Shown here: piece by piece, positions 10,836 to 21,110 of the stretch | Layout: each line of letters opens with the position of its first letter | How positions within the stretch are numbered: position 1 is the first letter of the stretch | Assembly: GCF_051020765.1 (NCBI RefSeq) | Contig: NC_134929.1 | Location: 5,686,384-5,750,383 of the forward strand | Origin: Lasioglossum baleicum | Lineage: Eukaryota; Arthropoda; Insecta; Hymenoptera; Halictidae | Reading direction: 5' to 3' | Length of the DNA stretch: 64,000 bases | Notes under the pieces: model-generated | What the model saw: only the letters and a program-made list of their open reading frames with translations | The model's database searches: none | Told to the model about the DNA's origin: nothing | Position numbers and translations under genes: made by a program

Positions 10836-11058
10836 TCCGCTCTACCGTCGGTCTAGGTGCTGATCCAGGCTAAGCGTCCGCTCTACCTTCGGTCTAGGTG
10901 CTGATCCAGGCTAAGAGTCCGCTCTACCTTCGGTCTAGGTGCTGATCCAGGCTAAGCGTCCGCTCTACCGTCGGTCTAGGAGCTGATCCAGGCTAAAAGT
11001 GGGAGGGGGAAATCCGCTCTACTGTCGGTCTAGGAGCTGATCCAGGCTAAGGTTTTTA
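10836..11058. repeat. Tandem array of a 41-bp unit
   Basis: Five copies start at 10836, 10877, 10918, 10959 and 11013 (spacing 41, 41, 41 and 54). The unit begins TCCGCTCTACCGTCGGTCTA and ends GCTGATCCAGGCTAAG. Two more copies occur downstream (11628-11715) as part of a larger duplication. Confidence 0.85.
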
Positions 11059-12063
11059 GAGGGGGCAGCACTAAACCGGTGGCAACGAAAACCCGGGCGT
11101 GAGCACTCTCATATCCTCTCTGGTATAGGCTAGATTTGTAACTAGAAAATACCTAGAATATTACTAGAAAAAGGGGTCGAAAATGTGGGTTTCGTACTGA
11201 ACGTTGTTTGACCTTATTAGAACAAATTGTGGGCTGTGTGAGGGCTCATTCGAAAGAGGAAGGTTAGACGCAGCGCGCTTTTCTCACGAGGTTAACGAGA
11301 TTATGTTTATATCTAATAATATGATGGCCCAAAGTAGAGAAAAAATCTAGGAAAAAATCCCGCAGATTTCAATGCATTTTCTGTCTCTAAAAGACTTTTT
11401 TGACTTATGAGATGAGAAAAGCGCGCTGCGTTGAACCTTCCTCTTTAGAATGAGCCCTCACCCAGCTCAAAATATGCTCGTATAAGGTCAAACAACGTTT
11501 AGTTCCGAACCCATTTTTTCGACCCAAAATCTAGTAAGATTCTAGTAAATAGCAAATATCTAGCAAATAACTAGAATCTTACTAGAAAGAATGGGTTCGG
11601 AACTAAACGTATCCAGGCTAAGCGTCCGCTCTACCGTCGGTCTAGGAGCTGATCCAGGCTAAAAGTGGGAGGGGGAAATCCGCTCTACTGTCGGTCTAGG
11701 AGCTGATCCAGGCTAAGGTTTTTAGAGGGGGCAGCACTAAACCGGTGGCAACGAAAACCCGGGCGTGAGCACTCTCATATCCTCTCTGGTATAGGCTAGA
11801 TTTGTAACTAGAAAATACCTAGAATATTACTAGAAAAAGGGGTCGAAAAATGGGTTTCGTACTGAACGTTGTTTGACCTTATTAGAACAAATTGTGGGCT
11901 GGGTGAGGGCTCATTCGAAAGAGGAAGGTTAGACGCAGCGCGCTTTTCTCACGAGGTTAACGAGATTATGTTAATAATTAATAATATGATGGCCCAAAGT
12001 AGAGAAAAAATCTAGGAAAAAAACCCGCAGATTTCAATGCATTTTCTGTCTCTAAAAGACTTT
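10945..12063. repeat. Direct duplication of about 450 bp at 666-bp offset
   Basis: The segment 10945-11398 recurs at 11611-12063 with few differences. It includes the end of the 41-bp array, the block CAGCACTAAACCGGTGGCAA and the flank GATTTGTAACTAGAAAATACC. The copies carry one arm of the inverted family that fills 11.1-13.15 kb, so the duplication postdates that family's spread here. Confidence 0.75.
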
Positions 12064-13165
12064 CCCGTTCGTTACCCATATCGTGCCCGTACCCCCTTAA
12101 GGGGGTAGTCTACCCTCGATTTGTAACTAGAAAATAACTAGAATCTTACTAGATTTTGGGTCGAAAATATGGGTTTGCTGGTTTTCAGTTAGTGTCCTTA
12201 TTTGAGCAAATTTTGGGCTGGGTGAGGGCTCATTCGAAAGAGGAAGGTTCACCGCAGGGGGCTCTGGTCATGAGGTTAACGAGAATATGTTTATATCTAA
12301 TAATATTAGTGTCCAAAGTAGAGTAAAAATCTAGGAAAAAAACTAGCAGATTTCAATGCATTTTTCTGTCTCCAAAAGACTTTTTGACTAATGGGATGAC
12401 CAGAGCCCCATGCGGTGAACCTTCCTCTTTCGAATGAGCCCTCACACAGCCCAAAATTTGCTCAAATAAGGACACTAACTGAAAACCAGCAAACCCATGT
12501 TTTCGACCCAAAATCTAGTAAGATCCTAGTAAATAGCAAATATCTAGCAAATAACTAGAATCTTACTAGAAAAATGGCTCGAAACATGGGTTTCCTGGTT
12601 TTCAGTTAGTGTCCTTATTTGAGCAAATTTTGGGCTGGGTGAGGGCTCATTCGAAAGAGGAAGGTTCACCGCATGGGGCTCTGGTCATCCCATCAGTCAA
12701 AAAGTCTTTTGGAGACAGAAAAATGCATTGAAATCTGCTGGTTTTTTTTCCTAGATTTTTACTCTACTTTGGACACTAATATTATTAGATATAAACATAT
12801 TCTCGTTAACCTCATGACCAGAGCCCCCTGCGGTGAACCTTCCTCTTTCGAATGAGCCCTCACCCAGCCCAAAATTTGCTCAAATAAGGACACTAACTGA
12901 AAACCAGCAAACCCATATTTTCGACCCAAAATCTAGTAAGATTCTAGTTATTTTCTAGTTACAAATCGAGGGTAGACTACCCCCTTAACCTCGTGAGAAA
13001 AGCGCGCTGCGTCTAACCTTCCTCTTTCGAATGAGCCCTCACACAGTCCACAATTTGTTCTAATAAGGTCAATCAACGTCTGTGCGCAAACCCATGTTTC
13101 GACCCCTTTTTCTAGTAAGATTCTAGTTCCTTTCTAGTTACAAATCGAGGGTATACTAGCCCCCT
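11118..13165. repeat. Cluster of about eight alternating inverted units
   Basis: A core of the form GTGAGGGCTCATTCGAAAGA plus GGAAGGTT appears forward near 11235, 11900, 12220 and 12635, and reversed near 11440, 12420, 12835 and 13020. Neighbouring opposite copies form hairpins of roughly 450 bp. Units are bordered by CTAG-rich strings such as ATCTAGTAAGATTCTAGT and ACTAGAATCTTACTAGA. No protein is encoded; the 60-codon ORF at 12673-12855 lies across a palindrome. Confidence 0.75.
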
Positions 13166-13250
13166 AATGGATACCATTTTATAGTGGTTTGTACCAGTCA
13201 CAGCCTACTCTAGCACTACCCAGACAGCCAAAATCCTTGATTGTGTCCAG

Positions 13251-15177
13251 GCCACAAATGCGCGTGAGGGCTCGTAGTGTTCCCTGGACACAATCTTGGC
13301 ACATGATGTCGTTGCCACAATTCGGGATATCGTGCCCAGTTTAACGATCGGGCCGTTGTAAGAGGGCAGCACATAGCCGCACTAACTCTTCCTTTTTACT
13401 TATTTTGTACGCATTCGAGGCGGGAAAATTAAATGATAGATTTTATTTATTGTAGTATTTGTAGTAGTTTTCCTAGACTGCGGATCTTTATGCAAAATAA
13501 AAATTGTCTGCATCGATTGCAAGAGATAGAAACTAAATTGAATGTTACTTCTTCCCTCTTAACGGGTCTTTATGCAAAAAAATTCTCGTCGTATAAGGGA
13601 AAAGAAAATTGATATTTCTTTATTTTTTAATACGCCGCAGGGGGAGTTGGTGAAGACATAGGGACTGTGATAGGGACAATGACACACAAGGAATAATAAA
13701 TATTATAATTTTTTATTATTACTATGCTTTATTATTGGAAATTACAAAAATTTACAACCTTTACATGGACCTAAATCTACAGAGTGAGTCACCTAACGTT
13801 TGCACCTCAAATATCTTTGTTGTTTCGAAAGATACGTAAAATATGGTAAAGACAAAGTTGAATGGTACAATGGGGCTGACACGATGCTAAAAAATTTTTG
13901 TTTTTATGTCATTTTTTTAGAGATATCAAGGTCATCTTGACTTTTCTAAATGGAATGAGGTATTTTTTAATACATCAATCGATGCAGCTGGACATTCATT
14001 ATAAAAGAGTACTAACTTATGTACAGTCAGCGACAATAATAAGTGGACACCCTTAAAAATCGCACAACTTTTTAGAAATTGGTCCAAAGGACTTGAATTC
14101 TTTTAAGTTGTTAGACCGGCTAGTTCGCTAGAGAATAAGTAAACAAAAATTTATTACGATTGCAATTGGTAGTAATTATGCATTTTTTAAATTATCGTTA
14201 CAGACCCAGATAAAAAAGTTGTCAAAACATCATTTTTTAATATTTTGTATAATTACTACCAATTGCAATCGTAATAAATTTTTGTTTACTTATTCTCTAG
14301 CGAACTAGCCGGTCTAACATCTTAAAAGAATTCAAGTCCTTTGGACTAATTTCTAAAAAGTTGTGCGATTTTTAAGGGTGTCCACTTATTATTGTCGCTG
14401 ACTGTACATAAGTTAGTACTCTTTTATAATGAATGTCCAGCTGCATCGATTGATGTATTAAAAAATACCTCATTCCATTTAGAAAAGTCAAGATGACCTT
14501 GATATCTCTAAAAAAATGACATAAAAACAAAAATTTTTTAGCATCGTGTCAGCCCCATTGTACCATTCAACTTTGTCTTTACCATATTTTACGTATCTTT
14601 CGAAACAACAAAGATATTTGAGGTGCAAACGTTAGGTGACTCACTCTGTAGATTTAGGTCCATGTAAAGGTTGTAAATTTTTGTAATTTCCAATAATAAA
14701 GCATAGTAATAATAAAAAATTATAATATTTATTATTCCTTGTGTGTCATTGTCCCTATCACAGTCCCTATGTCTTCACCAACTCCCCCTGCGGCGTATTA
14801 AAAAATAAAAAAATATCAATTTTCTTTTCCCTTATACGACGAGAATTTTTTTGCATAAAGACCCGTTAAGAGGGAAGAAGTAACATTCAATTTAGTTTCT
14901 ATCTCTTGCAATCGATGCAGACAATTTTTATTTTGCATAAAGATCCGCAGTCTAGGAAAACTACTACAAATACTACAATAAATAAAATCTATCATTTAAT
15001 TTTCCCGCCTCGAATGCGTACAAAATAAGTAAAAAGGAAGAGTTAGTGCGGCTATGTGCTGCCCTCTTACAACGGCCCGATCGTTAAACTGGGCACGATA
15101 TCCCGGATTGTGGCAACGACATCATGTGCCAAGATTGTGTTCAGGGAACACTACGAGCCCTCACGCGCATTTGTGGC
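13251..15177. repeat. Palindromic foldback element, two 929-bp arms
   Basis: The left arm 13251-14179 and right arm 14249-15177 are reverse complements of equal length with only a few mismatches that I could spot (for example near 13292 and 15141). They are separated by a 69-bp spacer (14180-14248). The outer ends read GCCACAAATGCGCGTGAGGG and its complement. Weaker similarity continues outward (CTACCCAGACAGCCA against TGGTTGTCTGGGTAG). No coding capacity. It would fold into a near-perfect hairpin. Confidence 0.92.
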
Positions 15178-15216
15178 TTCGGCCCGCTTGGTTGTCTGGG
15201 TAGCCTTGCTGAAGGT

Positions 15217-15734
15217 AAAATAATTATTAAAATAAAAATAAATTTTTTAAAAATACCACGTTTTTAAAATGGACTAAGAAGTATAAAATAATTTTTCCTA
15301 GCCCCGTACATATTCCTAACCACGTACAGATAATCCTGAAAATTTGTGATTGTGAATTTTTAACATCTACGCAAATACTTGTAAGATTTAAAACGAAAAA
15401 CGTGGGGCGCAAGATAATAGTAAGGAGTGTAGAGAGTAGAAGCCGTTGAGAAATCTCACACAACAGTTCATATCATTTGCGAAGCAATAAAATTTTTAGT
15501 AATTTAGGTGAATTATTCATGCATCAATTATCTATTGCATGCGCCCCACGTTTTTCGTTTTAAATCTTACAAGTATTTGCGTAGATGTTAAAAATTCACA
15601 ATCACAAATTTTCAGGATTATCTGTACGTGGTTAGGAATCTGTACGGGGCTAGGAAAAATTATTTTATACTTTTTAGTCCATTTTAAAAACGTGGTATTT
15701 TTAAAAAATTTATTTTTATTTTAATAATTATTTT
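15217..15734. repeat. Palindrome with 195-bp arms
   Basis: The arms 15217-15411 and 15540-15734 are reverse complements, with a 128-bp spacer. The outer ends read AAAATAATTATTAAAAT. ORFs in the two arms are simply the same sequence read from either side. It lies 40 bp from the end of the larger palindrome. Confidence 0.88.
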
Positions 15735-17121
15735 CTGCTTTTTAGTCTTGTGTGTGTGAAACTTTTGAATCGATTTTAAACATTTTTATGAGATTATAAC
15801 AGAGACACGTAGTAAATTTCAGACGGTATTGCAACCCCGTCTTATCGAAAACAAACGCCATGGTAAAATGTCAAAGATAAAGGTTCGACGTTCAGTGGAG
15901 TGGGGATGAGTCAGAGTGGGAACGCCTAGTGGAGTAGGGAGCGCTGAACACGTGGACGTAGGGTTTCGTGGGGAGGTGAACAGGCAAATATTTAATTGTT
16001 ATTTCTCCGAAACGGATAGACTTTTCAAAAATTTTTTTTTGAATAATGCATTGTCATCTAGTTCTGAGCCATGTAACCGATTTCAAGTCTCTAGCTCATC
16101 AGGAAGTTAGTTTAAAATCAATTACAAAATTTGCCACCGAACAAACAGACAAACAGACAAACAAACAAGAAAGCGAGCTAATAAAAACGTGGTAATAAAA
16201 TGGCAACAACGCGGGAGTCCGATTGACATACAGGGTGTTTACCTACAGGTTTGAGAAAATTTAAGGGGTGATTCTCAACGATAATATAAGACGAAAATGA
16301 AGAATAAAAAAATTGCAATTTCGGCTTCGTTATTTAGTTATTAACAATTAAAAATCCGCCTAAAATGCTGCAACACTTCTAACAAAAGTATACGTTGCGT
16401 ACGTCACACAGGCGCGCGACAGTCTCGTATCAAGTGACAAACGCATGCATACCTTGGTTCTCATTTGGGGCCCCAGCGAGGTGAAAATGTTTAAAAAATC
16501 GGTGGACGACATTGAACCTACCTACTCGTAAAATCCACAAGGGCATTTTTAATATCCGCCCTATGGAATTATCGAGTAGAAGGGGTCAATGCCCTTTCAC
16601 TTTTAAATTCTTCTCACACATATCCACAAATCCTTATCCTGCACTATAATTGTTCATAACACCGTACCTAATATACTGGAATAAACGCTCTAGCACTATT
16701 TACAATATCATACACACGCACTACGAGTTTACAGAGTCATGCGATTTCTGCGAACGGAAATCTTCGACGCGTGCGAGAAGAATCGTCCGTACAAGCTAGT
16801 ATCCGTATGCACACTGATTCAAGACAGCTAATGTGGTCAATGCACACTGCACACACATGAGATATTTCGCGGTCACAGACAGAATGAGAAAGAATCACGA
16901 AATTCGTGAAAACAGGATAGACAATGTATTGGTATAGCAACGCGCGATGTTTGGGCGGTAGTTTGCTGTAGATCTTCATTTGTTTTATCGATCTGGCATC
17001 GACCTCATCAGCTGTCTTGAATCAGTGTACATACGGATACTATATATCTATGACCTCACCACGCTGTTGCATCCCAAACAGTAACATACTCGGACTCTTG
17101 TCGGTAGACTTACAAAAAGTA
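15735..17121. other. Spacer with repeat termini and a short inverted repeat
   Basis: No gene recognised. A terminus of the widespread TACAGGGTG type starts at 16229 (TACAGGGTGTTTACCTACAG), but no matching right end was found. A 32-bp inverted repeat joins 16798-16829 (AGTATCCGTATGCACACTGA and on) and 17010-17041, enclosing an 80-codon minus-strand ORF at 16737-16979 with no family features. It may be a small non-autonomous element. Confidence 0.45.
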
Positions 17122-18470
17122 TTTTTTTTTTTTTAAATTGTTTATTTATAAAGGTCGCATTAACATCGAGGTCATTAGCGACCACGTTTGGTATACAGTT
17201 ATAAGTACATTCTTTTGTTATCGCAATAATACATAAGTGTAAATATAATTAAATTTTGTAGTATAGGTCTACATTTTTGAGAAAAGTAAGAACGCTTGTA
17301 ATAATCTTTTGGTCGTTGAGGCATTCACTCAGATTGGGTGGAATGTTGTGGGCTTGTCGTTGTGTCAGAAGGGCTGGGCACTCGAGGAGGATATGTTCGA
17401 TAGATAGTGGTATGTTACACGGTTGACAGAGAGTTGGGGGGTTTTTCGAGATTTTGTGTAGATGTGTAATATTCGAGTGGCCAATTCTAAGTCGCGTAGC
17501 AATTACTTGGTCTTTCCTGTGTGTAATGTTAGGAGAGTTATTATTATAAATGTCTTTTCTTATTTTAAATAGTTTGGTAGGAGGTGATCTAGTTCATTCT
17601 TTATTCCAACTATTTTGGATTCTTAGCTTGAGCTCCCTAATTAGGTCATTGGGAGAGATCGGAAAATTTTGAGGTGAGGTCTTCATGGCTTCTTTAGCAG
17701 CTGTGTCGGCTTTTTCATTGCCGGCGATTCCTATATGGGAGGGAATCCATACAAATACAATGTCTTTATTTTTTTTGTATAAGGTCGAGATTAAATTGAA
17801 TATCTTTTGGATGATTGGTTCTTTGTTATCATAATTTGCCAGACAAGAAATAACACTCAGAGAGTCAGAAAAAATTAAGACTTTGTGGTAAGGAGAATTA
17901 ATGGTAAGCTCCAGGGCTGATTTAATAGCAAACGCTTCGCTGTAGAAGATAGAGCATAGGTCGTGGAGGTTGTATAGTACATTTTTATCAGGAAGGATAA
18001 CTGCACAGCCAGAACCTTCTTTACTTTTGGAGGCGTCGGTGAAAATGTGTGTATAATCAGGGTATTTCTGGAAGATTTCATAGAAAAGGACTTTAAAGAT
18101 TTGGGGATTAGTTTGTTCCTTGGGATGAATGTTCAATGAAAGATCGATTTTAGAGGGGGGAGTTAGCCAGGGTGGGTCAGACATGGGAGATTTTGGTGTT
18201 ATTGGAGGGGGGATTAGGTTTATGTCATTTAGGTAAGTTTTAAGTCAGAGGGATAAGGGTTTAGGAAAGAATCGTTTCATTAGATAGTTGTGTTCATATC
18301 GGGTAGATGAAATTATGGAGTAGGCAGGGTTTGATGGGGTAGAGAATAGTTTTACGGCGTATGTCATGCTGAGTTTTCTTCTTCTAAAATCTAAGGGTTC
18401 TTCATTAGCTTCTGCTAAAAGACTTAAGATAGGGCTTGTGCGGAAGGCGCCTAGGGCTAATCTGATGAAA
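17122..18470 (-). pseudogene. 5'-truncated LINE, RNase H and zinc-knuckle end
   Basis: On the minus strand, coding-like sequence starts near 18465 (RLALGAFRTSPIL, the segment after the reverse transcriptase thumb in Jockey/R1-type elements). An RNase H domain follows, with IFTDAS, a SEAFAIKSALE helix, IFSDS and IPSHIGIAGNEKADTAAKEA. The C-terminal knuckle CQPCNIPLSIEHILLEC comes last, and a TAA at 17249-17251 ends the frame. Two in-frame TGA codons (18245-18247 and 17594-17596) break it. The insertion ends in a T tract at 17122-17134, the poly(A) tail of a minus-strand insertion. Dead copy; clade assignment is uncertain. Confidence 0.85.
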
Positions 18471-19262
18471 GATCAAATACAAAAATTTGCCATGGGAAAC
18501 ATGTGAAGAATTATAGTAAAAAAAGTCTATATTTAACTTCCCGATTTTATAGGGAAGTTATTGTAATGACCCCGAAAATCGAAAATCGATTTTTTAGCAG
18601 ATCTTCACGTTTCATGGTCATTGCAGTCATTTTAGACTATTTTCAGCAAAATGTTCGTGTGTGTGTGTGTGCGCGTATGGCCGTTTCTATGTAATCAAAT
18701 TTTTCGTTAACGTTTTCAGAAAAAGTAACAACGCGATCAGGATGGTGAATGATGCAATCGATGTGCCCCGCTGTAACTTAGAGCTGATTAGATTTTGGTT
18801 AAGTAGTTTTTTAGTTTTTTTAGTTTTTTCGAAAGAAGTTCATTCAACAATGCAATTTATACGAGAGAACGGAAAGTTTCCACCGAAGAAACAAACGTAA
18901 TTACACAAAAAATTTTTTTTAATTTTTTTAAAATTTAAGAAAAAAATTTAAAAAAAAATTTTTTTTTGTACCTTACGATGATGTTTCCGCTTACAATAAT
19001 CGAAAATTATCCCAATGCAAGAGTGAATTAATCATCTCTACTCCCGAGAATACATTTTCAAAGAATATCGATGACAGTACAAAAAGAAATTTATATTACA
19101 ATCTTAAAAAAAACAATCAGTTCAAAACGAATTATTAACTGAGATTGAATTGAAAATTAATATAAACTATATGATAATTATTAATAACATTGATGTTGAA
19201 AACGGATTGGTTAATAGAGCACACACACATGCGGAATATTAAAATTTATTACTTTTCAAGAA
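18471..19262. other. Unassigned spacer with low-complexity tracts
   Basis: It contains a (GT)n tract at about 18655-18674 and mixed poly(A)/poly(T) at 18905-18970. The palindromic word CGAAAATCGAAAATCGATTTT lies near 18575. No family recognised. Part of it may belong to the body of the Helitron whose 3' end lies downstream. Confidence 0.4.
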
Positions 19263-20091
19263 AATACTAAAATTCCGTCTATATTGTGGTTAGATTTTCA
19301 ATTGGCCAGAGTAGGAGTGAAAGTAAGAACTCGTTATCGTGATTATATGAAAAATGCAAATATTGATCAAAATTTTACACCAATAATAAAAATATCGAAT
19401 CAAGTAAATATGTCGAGTGAGGAAAAATATCAAATCACACGTAGTCAATTTCCAGTGGTTCCTGCTGAAGCGATTACGATTCATAAAAGTCAGGGACAAA
19501 CATACGAGAAAGTATGTTTGGATTTTAAAAAATCAGAAAGGCGAACTTTACAAATGTTGTATGTAGCACTGAGCAGAGTTTCAAAATTGAGCGCGGTTTA
19601 TATATTTTGGGACAATTTAAATTAACAGTATCGAAGAAAACCAAGATCAATACTGCAAACCCTGATAATGAGGAGTTGTATCGTTTGCGAAAAACTAATT
19701 AAGACAATTTATTTTGCAACATTAGTATGCTATAACAAGGAACCAAGCGAGCAACGAGCATACGATGTTGGTTTAATGCGACGCCATATAGCAAACATTT
19801 TGATAAGTAGAAAACTATTGAATTTCCCTGAAAACGTATAATCTTCTTAAAACGTACACTTAATAATGATAATAATATACTGCAACTAACGAATCGGGAA
19901 GTTCTTTGTGTGGCTCGTGGAGAGTCACACACCAAATAAAAAAAAAACATTAATAGCTATAGGTACTACTAGCCATGCGTACCACTAACCTTTTCGCAAG
20001 AGCAGTCCTATCCGCCAGCTCGCAAAGCGAGCGAGCAAAAACAACCCTACTTGCGAGCGAGCGAAGCGAGCGAGCAACAATAACCCTCTAG
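19263..20091 (+). mobile_element. Helitron 3' fragment
   Basis: A PIF1-type helicase tail is followed on the same strand by about 460 bp of non-coding DNA and a terminus that fits Helitrons. A small hairpin GCTCGC-AAA-GCGAGC lies at 20018-20032, then a second GCGAGCGAGC block, and CTAG at 20088-20091 followed by T. The two near-repeated end blocks (AGCGAGCGAGCAAAAACAAC and AGCGAGCGAGCAACAATAAC) suggest a duplicated terminus. The next base begins a different element on the other strand, so this end is a clean junction. The 5' part is missing or unrecognisable. Confidence 0.6.
19284..19625 (+). pseudogene. PIF1-like helicase C-terminal fragment (Helitron Rep-Hel)
   Basis: The 113-codon frame carries QFPVVPAEAITIHKSQGQTY and then LYVALSRVSKLSAVYIF. 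These are the last two conserved motifs of PIF1/RecD-type helicases as found at the end of Helitron RepHel proteins. In-frame sequence upstream (PSILWLDFQLARVGV) extends the similarity to about 19270. The stop at 19623-19625 follows the last motif as usual. The Rep nuclease and most of the helicase are absent, so this is a relic. Confidence 0.85.
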
Positions 20092-20100
20092 TTATGCTTG

Positions 20101-20691
20101 TCAATTGGCCTTGTTTTTTCCCAAGAAACATATACCAAGGGTTGGTATAACTACTTTTTCTAATTTCTTCTCCACTCCTGCATTAGTCAAATCCTCAATC
20201 GAATACCATTCAGTAGTTCCCATCTTCCACTTTCTACCGTTGTCGTCAATCTTCTTAGTGATCTCATCAATCGCCGCCCTTAACTCTTGAACCAAATTAA
20301 AATTGGACTCCTCCACAACAGCATTGGTACGCTTCTCCCTTAGATATTCGAAAAAGTCATCCCTAAAATGTTGCATCCGGGTCCCACTGAACACGGGCTG
20401 GGTTGAAAGCTGAGTACTATAGTTGTTACTGAGGAAACCGGCCTGGTTGGCAGAACACAGTTTAGAATACATCTTCTGGGCTATGGGTGTGAATTTTATG
20501 GATTTTCCACAGGTGTTCTGTTTCACCATACATTTTCCTAACTGCTCTCTAGTATACCAATTTCCTTGGTTAGTTATTTGGCTTAACACGCCCAGGTCCT
20601 CTTTATATGTCCCGAACATTGAAAGGTAAACAATCTGAGAAGCCTGCGAATCAGTCATATCTCCATTTATAGTCCACGTTTCCTTCATCAT
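20101..20691 (-). CDS. Unidentified 196-residue ORF, possible endogenous viral fragment
   Basis: An uninterrupted 196-codon frame starts with two Met codons at 20691. It lies between the broken Gypsy integrase and the Helitron end. It has none of the motifs of gag, pol or transposases: no Cys/His knuckle, no D-D-E pattern and no signal peptide. Features seen: an N-terminal WTINGDMTDSQASQIVYLSM segment, a basic middle (CGKSIKFTPIAQKMYSKLC), and a charged helical C-terminal half rich in E, K and R. An in-frame TAG sits directly before the first ATG, and the same frame upstream also reads as plausible protein, so the ancestral product may have been longer. The style recalls nucleoprotein-like sequences of negative-strand RNA viruses often endogenised in insects, but I cannot confirm a family. 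An env-like Gypsy ORF is the alternative. Confidence 0.4.
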   Translation of the reverse strand: MMKETWTINGDMTDSQASQIVYLSMFGTYKEDLGVLSQITNQGNWYTREQLGKCMVKQNTCGKSIKFTPIAQKMYSKLCSANQAGFLSNNYSTQLSTQPVFSGTRMQHFRDDFFEYLREKRTNAVVEESNFNLVQELRAAIDEITKKIDDNGRKWKMGTTEWYSIEDLTNAGVEKKLEKVVIPTLGICFLGKNKAN

Positions 20692-20695
20692 CTAC

Positions 20696-21109
20696 TTATA
20701 GAATAAGAAAGCCCCTTTCCCAGAGAAATTGAATTGCCTTCTTAAATCTGCGTTGGTAGCCAAGAGTTTGACGAACACGGTCGGCGGCGGAAACACAAAA
20801 AGTATTATTGCACGCAAATTCAACCTCTCGCAATACATTGTGCCATACCACACCACGCTCACTCATCAATTTAGTGATCATCGGCAAAATTGTGCGGCTA
20901 TATCTTTCTACCTGCCCGTTCGTCTGAGGGGAAGCGGTCGCTATCATAACGTGCTGTATATTATACTCTTGTGTAAACTCATCGAATTCACGAGACGCAA
21001 AACAACTTCCTCGGTCCGAAACGATACGCAGTGGCTGACTATAATGCTCGAAATACGATTTTAAACACTTAATAAGATCGGCGGTGTTCGTTGTTTTAGT
21101 TGGATACAT
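20696..21109 (-). pseudogene. Ty3/Gypsy integrase core fragment, frameshifted from the main frame
   Basis: This continues the integrase of the 21111-24145 frame in another phase. It has IVSDRGSCFASREFDEF (second catalytic Asp), then SPQTNGQVERYSRTI (catalytic Glu) and FACNNTF. The shift lies at about 21111-21118 in a short AT repeat (ACATATATTAAAATG), consistent with a dinucleotide gain. Similarity to Gypsy integrases stops after NNTF near 20800; the remaining codons to the stop at 20696 do not match. The element's 3' end, including its LTR, is therefore missing. Confidence 0.85.
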
Positions 21110-21110
21110 T

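Noticed and set aside
15227..15724. Two similar hydrophobic ORFs in opposite orientation
   Set aside because: They are mirror images in the arms of a palindrome, without start context or family features.
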